From contig UQUZ01000007.1 of the NCBI GenBank assembly GCA_900544375.1, positions 15,697 to 79,696 on the forward strand: a stretch of DNA of 64,000 nt. Direction: 5' to 3'. This document shows positions 44,319 through 52,367 of this stretch, one piece after another (positions within the stretch are counted from its first letter, which is position 1; each line of letters starts with the position of its first letter). The position numbers and the translations under genes are program-made. This DNA comes from an uncultured Oscillospiraceae bacterium. GTDB lineage: Bacteria > Bacillota > Clostridia > Oscillospirales > Acutalibacteraceae. A model generated the notes under the pieces. The model did not search any database, was not told the origin of the DNA, and worked only from the letters and a program-made list of their open reading frames with translations.

Positions 44319-45827
44319 TTAAAATCCAAAGGGATTGAAATAGGTGTTGGTGGTAGAGCTCTCCGTTGCTTCGTTGGAGGAGGAAGATCCTTTATCCTCT
44401 ACAAGCTTTACTTTTACATCAAATTTGGAGGTTTTGTAGTTATTGTCAATTCGGCACAGTGTTAGGGTGAGTGTATCGCCGACCTTGCTCTCTTCAATCA
44501 GCTCCAAGAGCGTGTTGGAGTTATCAAGGTTTTTGCCGTTGACAGCGATAATCATATCGCCTGCTTTGGCGTCCGTGTTGACAAGATCGCTGTCGGAGCC
44601 GATGCTCTTAATGACCAGCGTGCCCGCCGGAAGGTCTGTAAGCTGAACGATCATGCGGTAGCTGGATTGCTGGCTGGCCGCATAATAGGTGACGCCGAGC
44701 TTCGGCCTGCCGGGCACATAGCCGTTTGCAATGAGCTTGTCGACGATCTCCTTTGCAGAATTGATCGGGATGGCGAAGCCAATGCCCTCATAGCCCTCCG
44801 CAATTTTAGAGGAATTGATGCCGATCACCTGGCCGTACATATTGACGAGCGCACCGCCGGAGTTGCCGGGGTTGATCGCCGCGTCATGCTGGATGCATTT
44901 CATCGGGTAGCCGATCTCACTGCTAATGGGGCGGTCGATCGCGGAGACAAAGCCGCCGGTGAGCGTGCCGAAAAATTCTGTGCCGAGCGGGTTGCCGATG
45001 GCGAAGACCTGCTGGCCCACGGCAAGCTTGGAGGAATCCCCGAAGGTGGCGGCTTGCAGGCCGGAGGCCTTGATGCGAAGCACGCCTACATCGGAGCGCT
45101 CATCGTAACCGACCACGTCTGCGTCATAAGAGGTGCCGTCTTCCAGCTGCACCGTGGCTTTGACATTGTTACCGCTGATCACATGCGCGCAGGTGATAAT
45201 ATAGGTGTATTTGCCGGTTTTGTCTTCCCCCATGATGATGCCTGTGCCTTCGCCGGATTCGCTCTGGTTCTGGCCCATCATATTATTCTGTGCAGTTTCT
45301 GATACGATTACGCCTACAATTGAAGGCTTTACCTTTTTGGCAACTTCCTCGGCGGTCAATTCACCTTTTTCATTGGTGGTGGATTGGCTGTCGGGCGTTT
45401 CTTCGATGGCAAGGGTTGGACCGTCTGGATTGACGGCTTTGTTGCCGGAGTCGCCGTCGTCGTCCCGCGTCAAGCCGATAGCGATGCCGATGCCGGCGGC
45501 TACAAGCGCGACGCAGAGGATTACAATCAGCACAATCAGCCCGGTTTTCTTCTTCTTTTTTTGTGGGCCGCTGCCATCCGGCCCCCCACCGCTTGCCGGC
45601 GCTTGGTTATATTGGTAGGGCGATTGATAGGGCTGCTGCCCTTGCTGGTTTTGAGAAGGGCCGCCCTGCTGATAGTAACCGCCCGCCCCGAAGGAGCTCT
45701 GGTAAGGGGCTTGCTGCGTATAGGGTGGCATTTGATCCGCGTTGTTTTCTATGTGCGTATCGTTCGCGCTGTCCGTCTGCTCTGCATCCGGCCCGGTGCC
45801 GTTATTCTTGTTATCCCATTCATCCAT
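44319..45827 (-). CDS. htrA: HtrA/DegP-family membrane-anchored serine protease
   Basis: The 502-residue S1C protease degrades misfolded proteins outside the membrane. A disordered cytoplasmic N-terminus of about 90 residues rich in Gln, Pro, Tyr and Gly precedes one membrane helix (95-119). The protease domain has the triad His215 (ITCAHV), Asp246 (SDVGVL) and Ser323 (NPGNSGG). One PDZ domain follows (about 385-480). A Ser/Thr-rich tail ends the protein. It lies downstream of the response regulator and kinase genes on the same strand (120 bp gap), which suggests control by that system. Confidence 0.95.
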   Translation of the reverse strand: MDEWDNKNNGTGPDAEQTDSANDTHIENNADQMPPYTQQAPYQSSFGAGGYYQQGGPSQNQQGQQPYQSPYQYNQAPASGGGPDGSGPQKKKKKTGLIVLIVILCVALVAAGIGIAIGLTRDDDGDSGNKAVNPDGPTLAIEETPDSQSTTNEKGELTAEEVAKKVKPSIVGVIVSETAQNNMMGQNQSESGEGTGIIMGEDKTGKYTYIITCAHVISGNNVKATVQLEDGTSYDADVVGYDERSDVGVLRIKASGLQAATFGDSSKLAVGQQVFAIGNPLGTEFFGTLTGGFVSAIDRPISSEIGYPMKCIQHDAAINPGNSGGALVNMYGQVIGINSSKIAEGYEGIGFAIPINSAKEIVDKLIANGYVPGRPKLGVTYYAASQQSSYRMIVQLTDLPAGTLVIKSIGSDSDLVNTDAKAGDMIIAVNGKNLDNSNTLLELIEESKVGDTLTLTLCRIDNNYKTSKFDVKVKLVEDKGSSSSNEATESSTTNTYFNPFGF

Positions 45828-45947
45828 TGTGAATGCCTCCTTGTTTAGTGCTGCTTCCAGAATAAAAGGTTCCTTTCGCTATTGTGTCACGGCTGTATGA
45901 ACAGTTTTTAAACATTGTTGAAAATAATTTTGACCAATTAAGGCGCT

Positions 45948-47462
45948 CTAAAACAATTTTCCATATTGCAGCGGCAGCCAAAATATAAATTCCGTATACT
46001 TGCCTTCTTCGCTTTTTGCAGTGATTTGCCCGCCGTGCATTTCAATGATGCTTTTCACAATATAGAGACCAAGCCCCGCACCCTTGACGTCGAAGCTGCG
46101 GGATTTATCCACTTTATAAAACCGCTCGAAGATCCGGTTGATTTCCTCTGAGGAAACCCCCAGCCCGGTATTGCGGATGCGAACGATGACCTTCTCCGAA
46201 TCAGAGAGGACGGACGCCGTGATCTGCCCGCCTTCTTGTGTAAATTTTACCGCGTTGTCGATCAAATTATACAATACCTGATGGATCATATCAGGATCAG
46301 CCTCAACGGCAACGCTTTGCATATCCTCCAGGCCGGCAATTTCGATCTTTTTGCGCTCAATGCTCTGCTCAAAGAGCAGGAATACCTGAAACAACTGTGC
46401 GGAAATGTCAAATTTGCTTGGTTGGAGCTTTAGCTCGCCCGCCTCAATCTTAGACATGTTGAGCATTGTCATCACCAAGCGCGAAAGCCTTTTTACCTCG
46501 GCGGAAACAATCTCTAAATAGTGCTTTTGCTGCTCGGGCGGGATGGTGCCGTCGAGCATGCCGTCGATAAAGCCGCCGATCGTGGTCATCGGTGTTTTCA
46601 ATTCATGCGATACGTTTGCAACGAAGCTCCGGCGCGAGGATTCGAGCACCGCGAGCGCTTTTGCCATAGAGTTCAAGGCGCCGGCAAGCTCCGCGAGCTC
46701 CTCGCCGCTCCCCTGCGAATCGACCCGGTAGGAGAAATCTCCGCGCGCATAGCGCTTGGTGGCCGCGCTCATCTCACGCAGAGGGCGGATGAGGTTATAG
46801 GTGAGCACATAAACTGCCACAAATGCGAGCAGAAGCGCCATTAGCGCCGAAAAGAGGAACATTTTAAAGATATTCCAAAGATATGGCCCAAGCCCTGAGG
46901 AAGTGGGCTTGGTGGCGAATACCAGGGCAACCGGCTCTCCATTTACGATGACCGGCTCTCCAATGATGAAATGGGAGTCACTATATACGCCCTCTAGGGT
47001 GCCCGCACGAATATATTCCTTTTGAATCGTTTTTTGCACGACCTCTTTGGGGAAATGCATCCCATCGTGGATTTGGCAGGAGCTTGCGTTCACTTCCTGC
47101 ATCTCGGGCGTAAAGAGATCCTTGCACAGAATCACCGAGCCGTCGAGGTTGCAGATGAACACATCCGCCTCAATGGCGGAGGAGACGAGCGTGAGCGTAT
47201 TGCATAGGATGGCGACCGTTCCCTTCCCGTCCCTGTCGAGCTGCCCCGCGCCGAGGAGGTCGGCCGTTGTGGAGGCCACCTGTAGTGCATTCTCCTTGAG
47301 CAGGCTGGTTTTTTCGCTGCGCCAGTAGTTGGAAACAAAAAGCAGCAGGGAGCAGCCAAGCACGGCAAAGCAGATAAAAATCACCATTGTGATGACCAGG
47401 AAATATTTCGCAAACAGATTCAGATGCTTTTTTTTGAACCGCTTTTTGAATCGTTCTTTCAA
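45948..47462 (-). CDS. Sensor histidine kinase with extracellular domain and HAMP
   Basis: The 504-residue kinase has helix 1 (about 19-43), an extracytoplasmic sensor of about 155 residues, helix 2 (about 199-224), a HAMP domain (about 222-275), and HisKA with VANVSHELKTPMTT (His286). The ATPase domain has N-box NLIDNAVKFTQEGG, a shortened RNTGLGV box and GAGLGLYIVKSI. It starts with TTG and a basic N-terminus (MKERFKKRFKKKH). The response regulator gene is 129 bp upstream, with a hairpin in the gap. Together with htrA downstream this resembles CssRS- or WalRK-type envelope stress systems. Confidence 0.94.
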   Translation of the reverse strand: MKERFKKRFKKKHLNLFAKYFLVITMVIFICFAVLGCSLLLFVSNYWRSEKTSLLKENALQVASTTADLLGAGQLDRDGKGTVAILCNTLTLVSSAIEADVFICNLDGSVILCKDLFTPEMQEVNASSCQIHDGMHFPKEVVQKTIQKEYIRAGTLEGVYSDSHFIIGEPVIVNGEPVALVFATKPTSSGLGPYLWNIFKMFLFSALMALLLAFVAVYVLTYNLIRPLREMSAATKRYARGDFSYRVDSQGSGEELAELAGALNSMAKALAVLESSRRSFVANVSHELKTPMTTIGGFIDGMLDGTIPPEQQKHYLEIVSAEVKRLSRLVMTMLNMSKIEAGELKLQPSKFDISAQLFQVFLLFEQSIERKKIEIAGLEDMQSVAVEADPDMIHQVLYNLIDNAVKFTQEGGQITASVLSDSEKVIVRIRNTGLGVSSEEINRIFERFYKVDKSRSFDVKGAGLGLYIVKSIIEMHGGQITAKSEEGKYTEFIFWLPLQYGKLF

Positions 47463-47516
47463 ATTGAGTCAGCCTCGCTTTCCACGCCCCGTCGTATGCG
47501 GCAAGGCAAAAGGAAA

Positions 47517-47542
47517 CGTTTGAAAGGGTTGCCTTTCAAACG
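47517..47542 (-). promoter_or_regulatory. Hairpin between response regulator and kinase genes
   Basis: A perfect 11-bp stem CGTTTGAAAGG/CCTTTCAAACG with a 4-nt loop lies in the 129-bp gap. The minus strand continues TTTCCTTTTGCC, so it could be a partial terminator or RNA-stability element that lowers kinase relative to regulator. Confidence 0.5.
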
Positions 47543-47591
47543 AATTGTTGCAAAAATAGTGCTCCATACGCAAACGGGAAAGAGGCGTGTA

Positions 47592-48281
47592 TTATTCCTT
47601 GGTTTCAAATTTATAGCCAACGCCCCACACTGTTTTGAGCGCCCACTTATCGCTGATACCTTCCAGTTTTTCCCGCAGGCGCTTGACGTGCACATCAACG
47701 GTGCGCGAGTCGCCGTAATAATCAAAGCCCCACACTTCGTCGAGCAGCTGGTCGCGGGTGAAAACGCGGTTTGGATTGCTGGCGAGATGATAGATCAGCT
47801 CAAGCTCCTTGGGCGGTGTGTCGACCTGCTTGCCATCTACGCGTAGCTCGTAGTTCGTCAGGTTGATAATCAGCTTATCATAGCGAACTTCCTTAACCTG
47901 CTCGGTGTTGCTGTTGGCCGTGCGGCGGAGCACCGCCTTGACGCGCGCAATCACCTCTTTGGCCTCAAAGGGTTTTACAACATAGTCGTCCGCTCCCAAC
48001 TCCAAGCCTAGCACCTTGTCAAAGGTTTCGCCCTTTGCAGTCAGCATAATAATCGGCTTGTCCGAAAAACGGCGGATTTCCCGGCAGACCTGCCAGCCAT
48101 CCAACCTTGGCAGCATGATATCGAGCAGCACGAGATCTGGCTGTGCCGATTGGAAAGCTTCCACCGCGGCCATACCGTCGTTGACGATTTCCACCGTGTA
48201 ACCCTCTTTTTCTAAATAAAGCCGCAGCAGTTCGCAGATATTGGGATCGTCATCCACGACCATAATTTTTTCTAAGCTCAT
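47592..48281 (-). CDS. OmpR/PhoB-family response regulator
   Basis: The 229-residue regulator has a receiver domain with the acidic pocket at Asp10-12, phosphoacceptor Asp54 (LVLLDIMLP), Thr81 and Lys103 (VVKPFEAKE). A winged-helix DNA-binding domain follows (YELRVDGKQVDTPPKELELI to the C-terminal GVGYKFE). It is the cognate regulator of the kinase at 45948-47462. GGAGG precedes the ATG by 7 nt. A TATAAT lies about 75 bp upstream on the minus strand. Confidence 0.96.
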   Translation of the reverse strand: MSLEKIMVVDDDPNICELLRLYLEKEGYTVEIVNDGMAAVEAFQSAQPDLVLLDIMLPRLDGWQVCREIRRFSDKPIIMLTAKGETFDKVLGLELGADDYVVKPFEAKEVIARVKAVLRRTANSNTEQVKEVRYDKLIINLTNYELRVDGKQVDTPPKELELIYHLASNPNRVFTRDQLLDEVWGFDYYGDSRTVDVHVKRLREKLEGISDKWALKTVWGVGYKFETKE

Positions 48282-48450
48282 TGCAAATCCTCCTTCTCCG
48301 CCGCCCTACAGGGTGCGGATGGATCAAACTCCTATTTAGAACTTTAACATAATTATAGCGCGAAAAGAAAGGCTTTGATGAATATTTTTTAAATTTTTAA
48401 CAGATCTGAACGGCATCGACCTCTAAAAACAGTTCTTAGAAACAAAAAAC

Positions 48451-48471
48451 AGGCCGGTCATCAACCGGCCT
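48451..48471 (-). terminator. Terminator of the surface-protein gene at 48511
   Basis: AGGCCGGT/ACCGGCCT with a 5-nt loop is followed on the minus strand by GTTTTTTGTTTC, 40 bp after the stop codon. Confidence 0.9.
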
Positions 48472-48510
48472 GCGTTTTGGAACGCGATGAATTGTTGATA
48501 CGGTCACCGA

Positions 48511-50268
48511 TTAAAAACGGTTTTTCGGCTTTTTTGGCTTTTTGACCTTGGAATGCTTGCCCGGATGGAGAAGCTCCGGCTTTTTCTTATAGATGATAAC
48601 AAATGCCAGAGCGATCAGCACCGCGCAGATGGGAAGGACGATGCTCACAATCTTCTTCCACACCTTGCCGTCTCTCACGCCGGCCATTGCCGGCGCCTCC
48701 TCGGCGGTCGTGCCCTCAGTGCTGTCGTCGTCGAGCACCACCAGCCCATCGTTGAGGCCGATCACGTTGCCGCTTTCGTCGGTCACATATTCGGCGCCTG
48801 CCGGGAGCGTGTACTGCCCGCCGTGTTCATCTGTATAAACAAGGCTCCCATCCGGCATTACCATCGATTCGATTTTACCGGTGGGGATCTCATAGGAGGG
48901 GCGCTTAAGGGTTGGAAGCGTCTTATAGGTTTCGTCTGGCATATCCTTGCTGCCGTTGATGATCTTGACAGAATAATCCATGGTCTCTGTTTTGCCGTCC
49001 ACTGTGTTGGTCACGTGATAGTTCAGCGTGGTGGATTGGCCGATCATGGAAAAATGAATCTCCGTCGCGCTGCCGCTTTTAATCTCCTTGCCGTTGACGG
49101 TGATCTTCGCGCCGTTTTTCAGCGCAGTGGGGCGCACGCGCACATCGCTGATTTTATAGGGCAGATTGACAACATAATTTGAGATGTCGCAATAAAACTG
49201 ATCCTCCAGCGGGAAGTAGCCCAGACGGAGCACCTCTTCCCAGGCCTGCTGTTTGGTAAAATCCTTCGTGATTTTATCGCTGCCCTTTTCCTTTGCCATC
49301 TGGCGCAGAATTAGGCGCGGCACGTCGTTATTGGCGAGCGCCTCCTGCATGTTCCAGGCGGCGTCCATCGCGGGGATATAGGGGATCAGAGCACTTTTCA
49401 GCTCGTAACGCTGGCCGAGCATGGCGGAGAGATAAGCAAGCCCCAGCTCCTCATCCGAAATATCATCCGGATTTTTAATATCCGTTACCACACCATCCTT
49501 GTATAGCGGGTATTTCAAATCGACGATCAGCGTGCGGATCGTCATCAGCTTGAGCACCTTTTCATCCGGCATATCGGCAGGCACCTGGATGCTACCGTAT
49601 TTTTCCTGCTTCAGAGTGGCTTTTGCAACGTCGAGAACCAGCCCGCGGACGGTTTCGGGCAGCGGTCCGGTCAGCTCAATGCTCTCCTCTTCCTCAATAA
49701 GCTTGGCAAGGTATTGCACGAGCGCGGCTTCCAGAGGAGTGCCAGGTGCGATGGTGGGCGGCGTCATGTTGGGGTAAAACAGCTTATAAGCGTTTTGCTT
49801 CATCATGGCGTAGAGAAGGATGACGTATGTTTCGGTGTTTTCATCATCCTCCGGAGGCATCACGACACCGTTTTCCACCAGCCATGCGCGCATCTCTTCC
49901 TGCGAGGTGTCCTCTGTGATCCCCATAAATTTCATAATATCGGTGGTAAAGCGCATGGCCAGAATATATTGCTCATAGCGCATGTCTTCATCCATCGTAT
50001 AGGCTTTGACCCAGTAGGAAACATCGGTTTCAAACTCGCTCAGGCTCTTATCGTGCCGGTAATTTGTCTGCGGCACCATCGTGGCAGTTTCGAATGCATA
50101 GTTCCCCTTATCATAAGTGACCATCAGGCTCTGTAGCCAAGCGCTGCTCTCCGGCGTCGATTCAAACTGCTGCTCTACTTTTGCGGCGTAGGCTATCAAG
50201 CCTGCGGCAAGGCAGCCGGTAATCAGAACCGCGGCAAGCAGAAGGCCGAGCACTCGTTTTGTTTTCAT
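48511..50268 (-). CDS. Large membrane-anchored surface protein with cadherin-like segment, unknown function
   Basis: The protein of 585 residues begins with MKTKRVLGLLLAAVLITGC, a signal-anchor that also contains a lipobox-like ITGC. A helical domain of about 350 residues follows, then a segment near residues 375-440 (GAKITVNGKEIKSGS and beta strands) resembling a cadherin-like beta-sandwich (PF12733 type). Near the C-terminus are a membrane helix (about 545-565) and a Lys-rich tail (KKPKKPKNRF). I do not recognise the helical part. The frame opens at 50361, but AAAGGAG 8 nt upstream fixes ATG 50268. It is transcribed alone. Confidence 0.8.
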   Translation of the reverse strand: MKTKRVLGLLLAAVLITGCLAAGLIAYAAKVEQQFESTPESSAWLQSLMVTYDKGNYAFETATMVPQTNYRHDKSLSEFETDVSYWVKAYTMDEDMRYEQYILAMRFTTDIMKFMGITEDTSQEEMRAWLVENGVVMPPEDDENTETYVILLYAMMKQNAYKLFYPNMTPPTIAPGTPLEAALVQYLAKLIEEEESIELTGPLPETVRGLVLDVAKATLKQEKYGSIQVPADMPDEKVLKLMTIRTLIVDLKYPLYKDGVVTDIKNPDDISDEELGLAYLSAMLGQRYELKSALIPYIPAMDAAWNMQEALANNDVPRLILRQMAKEKGSDKITKDFTKQQAWEEVLRLGYFPLEDQFYCDISNYVVNLPYKISDVRVRPTALKNGAKITVNGKEIKSGSATEIHFSMIGQSTTLNYHVTNTVDGKTETMDYSVKIINGSKDMPDETYKTLPTLKRPSYEIPTGKIESMVMPDGSLVYTDEHGGQYTLPAGAEYVTDESGNVIGLNDGLVVLDDDSTEGTTAEEAPAMAGVRDGKVWKKIVSIVLPICAVLIALAFVIIYKKKPELLHPGKHSKVKKPKKPKNRF

Positions 50269-50453
50269 TGGAACACTCCTTTGCGGGCGTCTGGCGCCTG
50301 TTCGCGATATAACTCCCATCGATACATGATTCATTTTAATCGGTCGGGAGGGCAAAGTCAAGGCGGGGGAAAAGATTCCCGGTTTGGTTCACCGCCGGAT
50401 GGATCGAAAGGGGGCGCGTTGCATCATGCATGAATATACGCAAACGCTTTTTT

Positions 50454-50496
50454 AGCGGGGCTGTTGCAAAACATCTCGTTTTACAACAGCCCCGCT
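50454..50496. repeat. Intergenic hairpin of the GTTGCAAAA family, copy 5
   Basis: AGCGGGGCTGTTGCAAAAC pairs with GTTTTACAACAGCCCCGCT (one mismatch) around a 5-nt loop. It follows leuD but the minus strand continues TAAAAAAGCG, so there is no U-tract for the leu operon. Confidence 0.8.
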
Positions 50497-50546
50497 CTAT
50501 TCCATTTTTGCTTCGCTAAAAGCTGTTTTCAGGCCAAGGCAAGCCT

Positions 50547-51032
50547 TTATTTTTGGGCAATGGAGTTGAGCAGGCCGCCCTTGGCGATGATGTTCTGGAT
50601 AAAGGGAGGGAAGGATTCTGCCTGGTAGGTTTCGCCGGTTGTCACGTTGGTGATAACGCCCGTATCAAAATCCACACACACCTCGTCGCCGCTGCGGATG
50701 CCGTCGCTCGCCTCAGGGCATTCGAGAATCGGTAGGCCGATGTTGATTGCGTTGCGGTAGAAAATGCGGGCAAAGCTTTTTGCAATGACGCAGGAAACCC
50801 CAGCTGCCTTGATAGCGATCGGCGCATGCTCCCGGGAGGAACCGCAGCCGAAATTATGATCCGCTACGATTAGGTCGCCCTGTTTCACCCTATGGATGAA
50901 TTCCTTGTCGATATCCTCCATGCAGTGCGCTGCCAACTCCTTATGATTAGCAGTGTTGAGATAACGCGCCGGGATAATCACGTCCGTATCGACGTTGCTG
51001 CCATATTTATGTACCAAACCCTGTGCTTTCAT
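50547..51032 (-). CDS. leuD: 3-isopropylmalate dehydratase small subunit
   Basis: The 161-residue swivel-domain subunit works with LeuC to isomerise isopropylmalate; with citramalate it also serves the isoleucine pathway. Motifs seen are DTDVIIPARYLNT near the N-terminus and NFGCGSSREHAPIA. The length is that of the short bacterial/archaeal form (about 160-170). It is the last gene of the operon, 23 bp after leuC. AAAGGAG precedes the ATG. Confidence 0.96.
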   Translation of the reverse strand: MKAQGLVHKYGSNVDTDVIIPARYLNTANHKELAAHCMEDIDKEFIHRVKQGDLIVADHNFGCGSSREHAPIAIKAAGVSCVIAKSFARIFYRNAINIGLPILECPEASDGIRSGDEVCVDFDTGVITNVTTGETYQAESFPPFIQNIIAKGGLLNSIAQK

Positions 51033-51055
51033 TGTCAGGCTCCTTTCTTTAGCTG

Positions 51056-52315
51056 TTATATTTTGGCTGGGTCCGCAATTCGGCCCGCGATCGCGCTTGC
51101 CGCCGCCACGGCGGGGGAGGCGAGGTACACCTCGCTATCCACATGGCCCATGCGGCCGACAAAGTTGCGGTTGGTTGTGGAAACGGCGCGTTCTCCTGCG
51201 GCTAGAATGCCCATATAGCCGCCCAAGCACGGCCCGCAGGTAGGCGTGCTGACGATGGCGCCGGCCTGAATAAAGATTTCCGCCAGCCCCTCCCGGATGC
51301 ATTGCAGATAGACCTCCTGCGTGGCAGGGATCACAATGGTGCGCACGCCGTGGTGGACTTTGCGGCCTTTGAGGATTTCTGCGGCAGCACGCATATCCTC
51401 CATGCGGCCATTCGTGCAGGAACCGATCACCACCTGATCGATCGGCACATCGCCCGCTTCATCCACCGTTTTAGTGTTTTCCGGCAGGTGAGGGAATGCA
51501 ATGGTAGGGCGAAGGGCAGAGAGGTCGATCAAGACCTCTTCTTCATAGTGCGCATCTGCATCCGCCTCATAGACCTTCCACGGGCGCTGCGCGCGGCCCT
51601 CCACATAACGGAGCGTAGTCTCATCTACCGGGAAAATGCCGTTTTTCGCCCCGCATTCAATGGCCATATTGGCGATGCAGAGGCGGTCGTCCATCGATAG
51701 CGCTTTGACGCCCTCGCCTGTGAATTCCAGGGAGCGGTACAGCGCGCCGTCCACTCCGATCCTGCCGATCAAATGCAGAATCACATCCTTGCCGCTGACA
51801 AACTGCGGGAGTGCGCCCGTCAGAGTGACACGGATGGCTGAGGGCACCTTAAACCAGGTTTTGCCTGTAATCATGCCTGCGGCCATATCCGTGGAGCCCA
51901 CGCCGGTTGAGAAGGCCCCAAGCGCGCCATAGGTGCAGGTATGGGAATCCGCGCCAATCACTGCGTCGCCGGGCACAACGATCCCTTTTTCCGGCAACAG
52001 GGCGTGCTCCACGCCCATTTCGCCGACGTCGTAGAAATGCTCGATGCCGTATTTCGCGGCGAAGGTACGCACCTGCTTGGTATGCTCTGCCGATTTGATA
52101 TCCTTGTTGGGGACGAAGTGATCCATCACTAGGGAGATTTTGCTTTTGTCAAACACGGAATCCGCGCCGCAACGCTCAAATTCGTTGATGGCCACGGGGG
52201 AAGTGATATCATTGCCGAGCACCATATCGAGATTTGCCTCGATGAGCTGGCCGGCTTTCACCTCGCTGAGGCCTGCGTGAGCGGCCAAAATTTTCTGCGT
52301 CATTGTCATTCCCAT
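51056..52315 (-). CDS. leuC: 3-isopropylmalate dehydratase large subunit
   Basis: The 419-residue aconitase-family subunit carries the [4Fe-4S] cluster: VIGSCTNGR with one Cys and TPTCGPCLGG with two. It has the ADSHTCTYGALGAF motif. The length (about 420) fits the homoaconitase/LeuC2 subgroup found with short LeuD. The open frame begins at 52354, but GGAGG 7 nt upstream fixes ATG 52315. It lies between cimA (52 bp) and leuD (23 bp). Confidence 0.96.
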   Translation of the reverse strand: MGMTMTQKILAAHAGLSEVKAGQLIEANLDMVLGNDITSPVAINEFERCGADSVFDKSKISLVMDHFVPNKDIKSAEHTKQVRTFAAKYGIEHFYDVGEMGVEHALLPEKGIVVPGDAVIGADSHTCTYGALGAFSTGVGSTDMAAGMITGKTWFKVPSAIRVTLTGALPQFVSGKDVILHLIGRIGVDGALYRSLEFTGEGVKALSMDDRLCIANMAIECGAKNGIFPVDETTLRYVEGRAQRPWKVYEADADAHYEEEVLIDLSALRPTIAFPHLPENTKTVDEAGDVPIDQVVIGSCTNGRMEDMRAAAEILKGRKVHHGVRTIVIPATQEVYLQCIREGLAEIFIQAGAIVSTPTCGPCLGGYMGILAAGERAVSTTNRNFVGRMGHVDSEVYLASPAVAAASAIAGRIADPAKI

Positions 52316-52367
52316 AAAAAGACCTCCATATGAATCGAATTTATTTTTAAACACTCAATTTGAACAC

